Origin: Magnetococcales bacterium
GTDB lineage: Bacteria > Pseudomonadota > Magnetococcia > Magnetococcales > UBA8363
Length of the DNA: 41,051 bases
Assembly: GCA_015228925.1 (NCBI GenBank)
Contig: JADGCQ010000021.1
Span: 1-41,051, forward strand
Reading direction: 5' to 3'
The translations under genes and the position numbers were made by a program. Positions 7,352 through 13,490 of this stretch are shown here, one piece after another. How positions within the stretch are numbered: position 1 is the stretch's first letter; the number at the start of each line of letters is the position of its first letter. Below the pieces are notes generated by a model. That model did no database searches, was not told the origin of the DNA, and was given only the letters and a program-made list of their open reading frames with translations.

Positions 7352-7609
7352 TCAGTGCGGAAAGAAAGATTTCAGGATAAGTGCCATCACGCCAGCCAGT
7401 TGAATGCCCATCATCCATTTAAGAAGTACCAAATCTGTACGGATGGGAACGAGTTCCTTTTCTAACTTGGCTTCAGTCACAAGGCTGCTCAAGGACTTTT
7501 CGTTAACTTCCGCTTGCGCTTCAGCCAGGGCTTCGGCCTGCTGTTCATCAAAACCTGCTGCCTTGAGGGTCTTGACATATTTGAGCGTGTCAAAGGTGAT
7601 GGTGGTCAT
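7352..7609 (-). CDS. DUF1640-like coiled-coil membrane protein, copy 1
   Basis: 85 residues: FDTLKYVKTLKAAGFDEQQA at the start, an alanine/glutamate-rich helix, a coiled-coil segment and one C-terminal membrane helix (MMGIQLAGVMALILKSFF). This is the layout of the DUF1640 family, short tail-anchored coiled-coil proteins of unclear role found in many bacteria and phages. A paralogue of equal size lies at 8068-8316. Here it stands alone between the terminator at 7185-7219 and a 190-bp spacer followed by the 99-bp repeat copy B. Confidence 0.75.
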   Translation of the reverse strand: MTTITFDTLKYVKTLKAAGFDEQQAEALAEAQAEVNEKSLSSLVTEAKLEKELVPIRTDLVLLKWMMGIQLAGVMALILKSFFPH

Positions 7610-7800
7610 GACGGACGGTTCTCCAATGCAAATGGATGATGACTACACTATACCATGGATCTTTCCCGGATCGGGAAGAACATTTGACAATACTCCCAGA
7701 GTTGCGGTACTGTCGGCCCTGGAGATTTGAAACCTCCACAACCGAAGGCGGTCATCCGCAAGGTCCGGTAAAAAATTTTCAATAGAGCCTGTCACATTAC

Positions 7801-7899
7801 GCTCTACACTTTTCGGGCTTCTCTACACCGTTTTACCGTAGGTCTACACTTCATTACGTAACCCTACGAGTAGAGTTACGTAAAAGGTTCTACACTTCT
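7801..7899. repeat. 99-bp regulatory repeat, copy B
   Basis: Same orientation and length as copy A at 5059-5157. Its palindrome at 7854-7883 (arms TTACGTAAC and GTTACGTAA, centre CCTACGAGTAGA) is nearly the reverse complement of the one in copy A. TCTACAC occurs four times. Copies A and B bracket the repressor/KfrA/DUF1640 segment. Confidence 0.75.
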
Positions 7900-7965
7900 C
7901 CTCCCTCATGGCAATTCTTCGCACCAAAATCTGAAAGAAAATCTGAAAACCCTGTTGATCACCTC

Positions 7966-7995
7966 AAAAAAAAAATGGTCCAGCAAGGACCATTT
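7966..7995 (-). terminator. Strong terminator at the end of the replication operon
   Basis: On the minus strand AAATGGTCC and GGACCATTT form a perfect 9-bp stem with a five-base loop followed by a run of about ten T (the last part of the stem contributes three). It lies 73 bp past the stop of the DUF1640 gene at 8068-8316, and would end the transcript that starts upstream of the initiator gene. Confidence 0.9.
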
Positions 7996-8067
7996 AAAAT
8001 ACCGTTAAAATACAATGTATTACACGACATATAAAACTATTATTTTCATAACTCGCGCAGGGTCAGA

Positions 8068-8316
8068 TCAGGGAATGAATAATTTCAGGAGAAGCGCAAA
8101 CACCGCAATCTGTACTCCAAACATCCCAATAACCCATTTGATCAACTCAACCTTCAACGCTTCAAGCCGAAGGTCAAGATGCTCTTTGGTTACCAAGTCT
8201 TTTGACTCCATAGCCTTGGAGAGCGCACGCGCCTGAGCTTTCGCATGTTCATCTGGAATCCCGACCGCCCTCAACTCTTCGGCAAATTCCAAGGTATCAA
8301 ACGTCGCTGTCGTCAT
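8068..8316 (-). CDS. DUF1640-like coiled-coil membrane protein, copy 2
   Basis: 82 residues from ATG 8316, with GGAG 8 nt upstream. Same plan as the protein at 7352-7609: FDTLEFAEELRAVGIPDEHA, an Ala/Arg-rich helix, a charged coiled coil (DLVTKEHLDLRLEALKVELI) and one membrane helix (MFGVQIAVFALLLKLFI). It is the last gene of the initiator operon (initiator, gene X domain, this gene, terminator). Two paralogues in one phage suggest different timing or partners. Cellular role unknown; a membrane-anchored scaffold is a guess. Confidence 0.75.
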   Translation of the reverse strand: MTTATFDTLEFAEELRAVGIPDEHAKAQARALSKAMESKDLVTKEHLDLRLEALKVELIKWVIGMFGVQIAVFALLLKLFIP

Positions 8317-8371
8317 GACCAATTCTCCTTTCCATTCACCCAGAAATCAAAGCAACTTCACCATGAAATTG

Positions 8372-8686
8372 CTACTCAGTAACCGCCTGATCCACGCCAC
8401 GATACCAACGTGGTGGTTCCAGTTCCCTCAATTCAAAAGTCCGAAACCTAATAGGCATAGCAATGACATTTGAAGGCTTGGAAATATCAACACCAAGCCC
8501 CGCCAACAGAACACGACGCGCCCGATAAAAAGCATCATTTCCCATAGACTGACGAAGATTCTCACCTGATATCCAGGATTGATAACATCCCGTCAACTTG
8601 GTGGCATAATTTTCTGAAACTGTTTGAACCACTCCACCACGTTTCCCCATTTCAATACCAACCAAAGCCCTATATATATTTACCAT
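8372..8686 (-). CDS. Stand-alone gene X domain, duplicate of the initiator C-terminus
   Basis: 104 residues from ATG 8686 (GGAG 9 nt upstream; ATG 8716 is possible but less well placed). The whole protein aligns without gaps with the last 104 residues of the initiator at 8729-9928: about 66 of 104 positions are identical by hand, rising to near identity over the last 40 (GVDISKP...ELRELEPPRWYRGVDQ). In Ff phages the C-terminal third of gene II is also made separately as pX from an internal start and helps control replication; here a tandem gene duplication seems to give the same outcome. Membership of the Phage_X family is inferred from this relation. Confidence 0.85.
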   Translation of the reverse strand: MVNIYRALVGIEMGKRGGVVQTVSENYATKLTGCYQSWISGENLRQSMGNDAFYRARRVLLAGLGVDISKPSNVIAMPIRFRTFELRELEPPRWYRGVDQAVTE

Positions 8687-8728
8687 ATCGATTTTCTCCA
8701 CCATTGAAATATACAAAGACCGTTCATG

Positions 8729-9928
8729 CTACTCATTAACCACCTGATCCACACCACGATACCAACGAGGTGGCTCCAGTTCCCTCAATTCAAAAGTCCT
8801 AACCCTAATAGGCATGGAAATGACATTTGCAGGCTTTGAAATATCAACACCAATGCCAGTCAACAAAAGTCTACGCGCCCTAAAAAAACTGGTCCTGGGT
8901 AACTTCTCCCTCAAATTCACACCCGATGTCCATTGATGGTAAAATGCAAACAACTGATTAGCATATGCCTCAGAAACGATTTCAACCTTGCCCTGCCGCA
9001 TACCAATTTTAAGACCTACCAACAATTCTGGAATGTTTGTCATATGTGTTACCTCTACCCCTGAAACATCCATCAGCCGATCCGCATACGAATCATACGC
9101 CAATTCTGCCCGCATGTCTGCATACGCAGGTACATTCATGCCGTACCTCTTCAGATATTTTCCTTTCAATTCAACTTCAAAACGAACTGTCCCTTTTTTA
9201 GTTACCCAAGCCATGAGATCTGACAAATAATCTGAATCCTCCTTTGAAAGTGAAGCACCCTTGCATTTCATACGCTTTAAATTTTGCTCCATCTCATACG
9301 CTTTCCCATAGCATTTGCGGTAGACAAAACGGGTACCACGCCCACCGCTGGCCGCCGATCCACCCCATTCGACTGTGTAACCGTCTGGAAACAAGTGGAC
9401 CTTTAAACGGTCATTTCGTGTGCCGAGGTACTGAAGGAAAGGAACAACATCGGAATCATCGCCAAGGCCCCAATTGCGTGTAAGATCCAACCGAGTCAAT
9501 GTACAGCCCACCCAACTAAGCCCTCCATCCATATTTGGTTGCCATAAATCAGAATCTCTGGCATCCAGAGAAAAAGGCGGCAATCCCAAGGAAACCAAAA
9601 TCGGGTTGAAAACCTTCTCGATAGCATCAACCACGCCGACAAACCCAAAAACATTATCCAAGCGACCAAACCGCGATGGATTCCCGCTGACAGAAACCCG
9701 CCCTGATTGGGGATCACAAGAAACCATGATACCAGTTTCGTAAGAGCTTCGAATCTGTTTCCCGGTAATTTTCTCATAAACAGGCTTTTCACCACGCATA
9801 CCGTAAACCATAAAATCCTCCAGTTCATTAGAAGGAAATATGGTGCGGATTACGCGACCAGTACCAACAACCGGTAATCGGTTATCACGATGGATTTGGT
9901 GTGCTGAAATCCAATCTATAAAAAGCAT
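8729..9928 (-). CDS. Filamentous phage replication initiator (gene II/X, RstA-like)
   Basis: 399 residues. The start is taken at the third of three consecutive ATG codons (9928), 8 nt from the GGGAGG ribosome site; 9931 and 9934 are also possible. N-terminus LFIDWISAHQIHRD, a central RLDLTRNWGLGDD segment and a C-terminal Phage_X-type domain fit the CRI/gene II family of rolling-circle initiators that nick the plus-strand origin of the double-stranded phage DNA. It is the first gene of the early operon. Immediately upstream is a non-coding region with two hairpins, where the origin is expected. Catalytic tyrosines cannot be assigned by eye. Confidence 0.87.
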   Translation of the reverse strand: MLFIDWISAHQIHRDNRLPVVGTGRVIRTIFPSNELEDFMVYGMRGEKPVYEKITGKQIRSSYETGIMVSCDPQSGRVSVSGNPSRFGRLDNVFGFVGVVDAIEKVFNPILVSLGLPPFSLDARDSDLWQPNMDGGLSWVGCTLTRLDLTRNWGLGDDSDVVPFLQYLGTRNDRLKVHLFPDGYTVEWGGSAASGGRGTRFVYRKCYGKAYEMEQNLKRMKCKGASLSKEDSDYLSDLMAWVTKKGTVRFEVELKGKYLKRYGMNVPAYADMRAELAYDSYADRLMDVSGVEVTHMTNIPELLVGLKIGMRQGKVEIVSEAYANQLFAFYHQWTSGVNLREKLPRTSFFRARRLLLTGIGVDISKPANVISMPIRVRTFELRELEPPRWYRGVDQVVNE

Positions 9929-9990
9929 CATCACCTCCCTCTACAGCGAAAGTATCCACCTGCGGGACTAAGTTCCAGTGTTACTAGGGA

Positions 9991-10007
9991 CACCCGCTTC
10001 GCGGGTG
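9991..10007. other. Hairpin upstream of the initiator gene
   Basis: CACCCGC and GCGGGTG form a perfect 7-bp stem with a TTC loop, followed on the plus strand by ATCATTTTTAAATATTTTT. It lies 63 bp upstream of the initiator start, in the region equivalent to the Ff intergenic region. It may be part of the replication origin; a plus-strand terminator is the alternative, but there is no plus-strand gene before it. Confidence 0.55.
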
Positions 10008-10026
10008 ATCATTTTTAAATATTTTT

Positions 10027-10104
10027 GGGGCCGCCTTGCGCAGATCTCCGCGGTCGTCGCTTCGCTCCTCCCTTGTCGATCTGCGCCTTTGCTACGGCGG
10101 CCCC
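10027..10104. other. Large foldback structure, candidate phage origin or packaging signal
   Basis: Outer arms GGGGCCGCC (10027-10035) and GGCGGCCCC (10096-10104) are perfectly complementary, as are the inner arms GCGCAGATC (10038-10046) and GATCTGCGC (10078-10086). They enclose a 31-nt loop. Two interrupted 9-bp stems in the 5' region of the initiator gene resemble the origin and packaging hairpins of filamentous phages. It lies about 100-180 bp upstream of the initiator start. Confidence 0.65.
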
Positions 10105-10176
10105 AGCCCCCGATCCCCGGCTAGGCCGCAGATCCCTCAGACACCGGAAACACGACCAGGACTTGGCAGCACCGCT

Positions 10177-10512
10177 TCACTCCGAAGGGTACTCACCCGC
10201 CAGCTCCCGCGCGGCATCACTCAAATCTGAGCCACCGATTTGTCCAAGAGTATAGGCCGTATCGAACAGTACCGCTTCAATTTCGCTCAGGACGTGCCGG
10301 AAACCTTCAAAAGCAAAATTATCCGAACTCAGTTGCCCACCCGTTGTCTTCAATCGATCTTCAAGATAATGACGCGCCATGACTGAAAGACTCTCGGCGG
10401 TCTTCACCTGATATATCCGAACTTCGATTTGGATTAGGGTGGTCGAACGGCCCTGCTGGACGTGTGAATCGGAAGAAGGAATAGAAGTATTGGGGGTAAT
10501 GAGATGAGACAT
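10177..10512 (-). CDS. Hypothetical protein
   Basis: 111 residues from ATG 10512, chosen for the AAAGGAG ribosome site 7-8 nt upstream. The frame is open further upstream to 10863, but that part is low-complexity and runs into a direct repeat. The protein has a Ser-rich start, a segment STTLIQIEVRIYQVKTAESL and a helical half (LEDRLKTTGGQLSSDNFAFE, then GFRHVLSEIEAVLFDTAYTL). No signal peptide and no family recognised. It lies between the presumed phage origin and the BrnTA module, on the same strand as the phage genes. Confidence 0.6.
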   Translation of the reverse strand: MSHLITPNTSIPSSDSHVQQGRSTTLIQIEVRIYQVKTAESLSVMARHYLEDRLKTTGGQLSSDNFAFEGFRHVLSEIEAVLFDTAYTLGQIGGSDLSDAARELAGEYPSE

Positions 10513-10933
10513 GGCACGGCTCCTTTGTTGGCCCTGTTCACGGGCACGGATAGGCCGGGTGTTGAACACCGCAACAAAGAACGGCTCCAGGCTTTTCCCC
10601 GAAGGGTTTTGTATCACCTGGACCACCCGGCTGGAACCGGCAAGGAGACGCACCGAAGATCCGTGCTGGACGGATTCCGGGCATGAAAAAACCGCTGACT
10701 GACGAGTGCGGCCTTCGCTTTGTTTGGGGTGTTCAGCCCCGTGCAAGAACTCTAAGGCCGAAGACGACACACCGTCAAGTTGAATGATTGAGATGGCCAC
10801 CGATTCCACTCCCTGCACCCCGTCCAAACTGTCTAATATCTCGCTACAGCATTTGCCACACATCCTTCAAGGCCATCGCCGAACGCAAAAAAAACTATTG
10901 ACGCTACGCATTAATGTACCGACAATAATTGCC
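10513..10933. other. 421-bp region without an accepted gene
   Basis: It holds the 82-bp repeat copy 1 (10778-10859) and the presumed brnT promoter. An open minus-strand frame (10513-10863) continues upstream of the 10177-10512 gene; its start lies inside the repeat and its composition does not persuade me that it is coding, though an N-terminal extension of that gene is not excluded. Confidence 0.5.
10778..10859. repeat. 82-bp direct repeat flanking brnTA, copy 1
   Basis: Begins AGTTGAATGATTGAGAT and continues to ATTTGCCA; the same 82 bp recurs at 11511-11592 with only a few mismatches (for example GATGG against GATAG, CTGCA against CTGAA). Confidence 0.85.
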
Positions 10934-11203
10934 ATGAAGATCACCTTCGATCCCACCAAGGATAACGCCAACAAAGAAAAACATGGCGTATCGCTGGCCC
11001 TGGCAACCGATCTGGAATGGAACTGGATGATGGCCACACAGGACACCCGCCACCCATACGGCGAGATACGTATGGTGGGCTATGCACCACTCGGTAAACG
11101 GGTGTTCTGCGTAGTTTTCACAGATCGTGGTGAAGAGCGCCGCATTATCAGCCTGCGCAAGGCAAACGACAGAGAGGTAAGCAGCTATGCAAGTCAAATC
11201 TAA
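10934..11203 (+). CDS. brnT: BrnT-type toxin (ribonuclease)
   Basis: 89 residues. The BrnT pattern is clear: FDPTKDNANKEKHGVSLALA at the start, D.RHPYGEIRMVGYAPLGKR in the middle, and VFCVVFTDRGEERRIISLRK followed by ANDRE near the end. BrnT is a RelE-fold ribonuclease that blocks translation. Start at ATG 10934; the longer upstream frame runs through the direct repeat. The 3' end overlaps brnA by 17 bp, the usual coupled toxin-antitoxin layout. The module is bracketed by 82-bp direct repeats and sits just inside the right edge of the phage element, so it may stabilise the prophage or be independent cargo. Confidence 0.9.
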   Translation: MKITFDPTKDNANKEKHGVSLALATDLEWNWMMATQDTRHPYGEIRMVGYAPLGKRVFCVVFTDRGEERRIISLRKANDREVSSYASQI

Positions 11204-11477
11204 ATCGGGCCGAATATTCGACCTGCCAACACCGGAAGAAAACGCCGAAATTAATAAGGGAATCGCCGCCGACCCAAACACATACGAACTCCCAAATTCA
11301 GAGTTTGCAAAACTCAAACGTATCGGGCGGCCACCTGCATCCACCACCAAGGAACGCATCACAATCCGTCTATCACATGAAGTGGTCGAGCAATTCAGGG
11401 CCAGCGGCAATGGATGGCAAATCCGCATCGATGCCGCCCTAAAGGATTGGCTTAAAACCCACTCACCGACACCGTGA
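11187..11477 (+). CDS. brnA: BrnA-type antitoxin
   Basis: 96 residues. The C-terminal part KERITIRLSHEVVEQFRASG followed by NGWQIRIDAALKDWLK is the BrnA ribbon-helix-helix DNA-binding region; the N-terminal part with NKGIAADPNTYELPNSEF is the segment that binds the toxin in known pairs. BrnA neutralises BrnT and represses the operon. Translation starts inside the end of brnT. After the stop there are about 30 bp before the second 82-bp repeat. Confidence 0.9.
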   Translation: MQVKSKSGRIFDLPTPEENAEINKGIAADPNTYELPNSEFAKLKRIGRPPASTTKERITIRLSHEVVEQFRASGNGWQIRIDAALKDWLKTHSPTP

Positions 11478-11510
11478 AAAAGGCTAAGAAAACCAAATTT
11501 CCAACCCATG

Positions 11511-11592
11511 AGTTGAATGATTGAGATAGCCACCGATTCCACTCCCTGAACCCCGTCCAAACTGTCTAATATCCCGCTACAGCATTTGCCAT
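11511..11592. repeat. 82-bp direct repeat flanking brnTA, copy 2
   Basis: Second copy of the repeat at 10778-10859, same orientation, 651 bp between the two copies. The enclosed segment is the BrnT/BrnA pair and little else. Confidence 0.85.
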
Positions 11593-11693
11593 AAATCATT
11601 GATATTCTTGAAACTAATCCCAAGAGTATTTTTCCTGCAAAACAAGAAAATTTCCTTTATATTTTATATATTTAAATCAATTCTAACAACTAA

Positions 11694-11738
11694 CTCTTAA
11701 TCAGCTTGTCCACAGTTCGATCCTGTGACGGCCTACCA
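11694..11738 (+). other. tRNA-Lys(CUU) 3' fragment, probable attachment site
   Basis: The 45 nt read as the 3' part of a tRNA from the anticodon loop onward: loop CTCTTAA (anticodon CTT), stem strand TCAGC, variable loop TTGTC, T-arm CACAG-TTCGATC-CTGTG (perfect stem), acceptor strand ACGGCCT, A and CCA. Upstream, where the D-arm and 5' acceptor strand should be, the sequence is AT-rich and does not pair. A 3' tRNA fragment followed by a terminator is the classic scar of integration into a tRNA gene. Confidence 0.8.
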
Positions 11739-11751
11739 AATAAAACGAAAA

Positions 11752-11780
11752 ACGGCCACCGTTTCGGTGGCCGTTTTTTT
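11752..11780 (+). terminator. Rho-independent terminator, probably of the original tRNA gene
   Basis: ACGGCCACCG and CGGTGGCCGT form a perfect 10-bp stem with a TTT loop, followed by TTTTTTG. It begins 14 nt after the CCA end of the tRNA fragment, as expected of the native terminator of the tRNA transcript. Confidence 0.92.
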
Positions 11781-11800
11781 GTGTGTATCATTTGGGGAAT

Positions 11801-11872
11801 ACGTTGCGTATGGCCAACAGCGAGGCTTTTGTATTTCGCGTCTTGTGGAGAATAGGCTATTGTTATGAGTGA
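11801..11872 (+). pseudogene. Relic of the 3' end of a DUF3782-type gene
   Basis: In one frame the bases read TLRMANSEAFVFRVLW and on to a stop at 11870-11872. This matches the C-terminus of the next gene (LRMANDATFVPRVW) at both protein and DNA level. It is the tail of a lost or displaced paralogue, or the end of a gene disrupted when the element integrated. Confidence 0.6.
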
Positions 11873-13034
11873 GTCACGGGGCGTGCAGGTTGAAGATGCG
11901 TCTTGTGGGCATCTTCGCTTGAATTCTTTTACGGCACATGCCTATTTGAACAGATATGGTTTTGATGACGGTGATCGTATATTGCCTGAAGAAAAGCTGT
12001 TCTGTAGACAGGAGGCCACACGACTGGCTGATATGCTGCGGGGATGTTTGACTGATTGGGAGCCTTGTGTCATAGCGACAGGACACAACCCCTACTATGT
12101 CAGTTTCAAGAACAACGCTACAGGAGAATTCTCCTCTTTTTTTGATATGGGAGAGAGAGAACGCAGAAAAATAGACAAGGTGCTTGACAGGTTGGATTAC
12201 ACAAAAAACGTCGCACCATCTACCGTGGTAGGGGAAATCGCCATGACGCAGGCTGTAACTTTTGACGATGTTTGGAAGATGTTTCAGGAGACGGACCGCA
12301 AGTTTCAAGAGACCGACCGCAAGTTTCAAGAGACGGACCGCAAGTTTCAGGAGACGGACCGCAAGTTTCAAGAGACGGACCGTGAGATCAAGGAAAACGC
12401 CCGTGGGATCAAGGAGACTTGGCTACAGATGAAGGAGACGGACCGCAAGTTTCAAGAGACGGACCGCAAGTTTCAGGAGACCGACCGCAAGCTTCAAGAG
12501 ATGTTTCAAGAGACGGACCGTGAGATCAAGGAAAACGCCCGTGAGGCCAAGAAGATTTGGCAACAGATGAAGGAGACCGATATCAAGATCAAGGAGGTTT
12601 CCACCCAAATTGGTAACCTGGGTGGTAAATGGGGAAAATTTGTCGAGTGGTTAATCTCACCGGCTTGTGAAGTTCTTTTTGCCCAAAGAGGTATTCCGGT
12701 GCATCAGGTCAGCCGTCAGGTGAAGGCGAAACTGCCTGGCGGTCGTCAAATAGAAATCGATGTTTTTGTGGTGAATACCGACGCCGTGGTCTTGGTGGAG
12801 GTCAAAAGCACACTGACTGTCGGGTATGTGCGGGAACATTTGGCGCGGTTGGCGGAATTCAAAGAGTTTTTCCCGGTGTATGCGGACAAACGTGTCATTG
12901 GCGCGGTGGCGGGGATCGTGATCGATGAGGATGCGGACCGTTTTGCCATCAATAAGGGGTTGTTCGTCATCGAGCAGACCGGAGATGCCTTGCGTATGGC
13001 CAACGATGCGACTTTCGTCCCTCGGGTTTGGTAA
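11865..13034 (+). CDS. Coiled-coil protein with C-terminal PD-(D/E)XK nuclease-like domain (DUF3782 type)
   Basis: 389 residues. The C-terminal domain (about 255-389) carries IEIDVFVVNTDAVVLVEVKS with E297, D299, E312 and K314, the arrangement of a PD-(D/E)XK nuclease fold. Residues 139-245 are a heptad array of KFQETDR units that must form a coiled coil. The N-terminal 126 residues are open but differ from the usual family start; MTQAVTFDDVWKMF at 12243, preceded by AGGGG, is a likely alternative start and would give a 263-residue protein. Proteins of this kind are often found in many copies in genomes rich in such heptad repeats; their function is unknown. A paralogue relic lies directly upstream. 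Confidence 0.8.
   Translation: MSESRGVQVEDASCGHLRLNSFTAHAYLNRYGFDDGDRILPEEKLFCRQEATRLADMLRGCLTDWEPCVIATGHNPYYVSFKNNATGEFSSFFDMGERERRKIDKVLDRLDYTKNVAPSTVVGEIAMTQAVTFDDVWKMFQETDRKFQETDRKFQETDRKFQETDRKFQETDREIKENARGIKETWLQMKETDRKFQETDRKFQETDRKLQEMFQETDREIKENAREAKKIWQQMKETDIKIKEVSTQIGNLGGKWGKFVEWLISPACEVLFAQRGIPVHQVSRQVKAKLPGGRQIEIDVFVVNTDAVVLVEVKSTLTVGYVREHLARLAEFKEFFPVYADKRVIGAVAGIVIDEDADRFAINKGLFVIEQTGDALRMANDATFVPRVW
12282..12522 (+). repeat. 21-bp coding repeats (KFQETDR heptads)
   Basis: Near-identical 21-bp units, for example AAGTTTCAAGAGACGGACCG, in two clusters of five and three or four, separated by GIKETWLQMKETDR. Unit number is likely to vary by slippage or recombination; heptad phase is kept because 21 bp equals seven codons. 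Confidence 0.85.
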
Positions 13035-13055
13035 GAAAAAAAATCATTCAAAGTC

Positions 13056-13280
13056 TCAGACATTCCCCTCACCCTCGATATTTTCCACCAGTCCACGATC
13101 GACCGCCACGCCGCTCCACAGGGGAATGGTCCAGGCGTTGTTGACCATGGACGGGGCCTGATACAAGGCAACAAAACGATCCAAGGCCAACCATTTTAAA
13201 TCCATGGGATTATTGGTACGCCCAGGGGGAGGTTGTTTGAGTTCCTGCTGGAGGATGAAAAGATCGGCATAATTTCGCAT
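13056..13280 (-). CDS. Small hypothetical protein
   Basis: 74 residues, convergent with the preceding gene, 21 bp away. It begins MRNYADLFILQQELKQPPPG and has a Trp-containing core. The ribosome site is weak (GGGT), so the start is uncertain and the ORF could be spurious. No family recognised. Kept because it fills the gap between two real genes and has an even, protein-like composition. Confidence 0.4.
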   Translation of the reverse strand: MRNYADLFILQQELKQPPPGRTNNPMDLKWLALDRFVALYQAPSMVNNAWTIPLWSGVAVDRGLVENIEGEGNV

Positions 13281-13490
13281 GAGTACCCGGAATAGAGTTG
13301 AGAGCGATTGATGTTTGACGCTGGGTGATCAACGGATGAATCCCTAAGCACACGGTATGCCAGTGATAGAAGGATCGGTTTGGTCCGATGGATTCTCAGG
13401 GGATGGCGGGGGGGGAGTGGAGAAGGGGGGGAGGGGATGGATTTTCCGATACCGGGTGGCGGTCCCCGGTATCGTTTGCGTGGTTGCGCG

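Larger units (their letters stand above)
7610..8067. other. 458-bp non-coding control region
   Basis: No credible gene. It holds a small inverted repeat at 7663-7677 (TTCCCG, GAT, CGGGAA), the 99-bp repeat copy B (7801-7899) and the minus-strand terminator at 7966-7995. It presumably carries the promoter of the DUF1640 gene at 7352-7609. Confidence 0.6.
1..11738. mobile_element. Integrated filamentous phage (inovirus) element, left end outside the window
   Basis: The gene set and order are those of a filamentous phage: initiator, gene X domain, coat protein, terminator, pIII-like protein, pVI-like protein, Zot/pI ATPase and pIV-type secretin, all on the minus strand, with a divergently oriented repressor and KfrA-like operon. 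The right boundary is placed at a 45-nt tRNA-Lys 3' fragment ending at 11738, followed by what looks like the tRNA's own terminator. The left boundary, where an intact tRNA gene would be expected, is not in the window. No integrase is visible, so either it lies to the left or a host recombinase was used. The BrnTA module at the right end may be cargo. That these are inovirus genes is well supported; the exact right edge is an inference. Confidence 0.85.

Noticed and set aside
9991-10026. Rho-independent terminator on the plus strand
   Set aside because: Stem plus T-rich tail fits loosely, but no plus-strand gene precedes it and the site is where the phage origin is expected; kept as a hairpin of open function.
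11666-11738. Complete tRNA gene
   Set aside because: Only the part from the anticodon loop onward fits; the upstream bases give no D-arm, no acceptor 5' strand and no anticodon-stem pairing.
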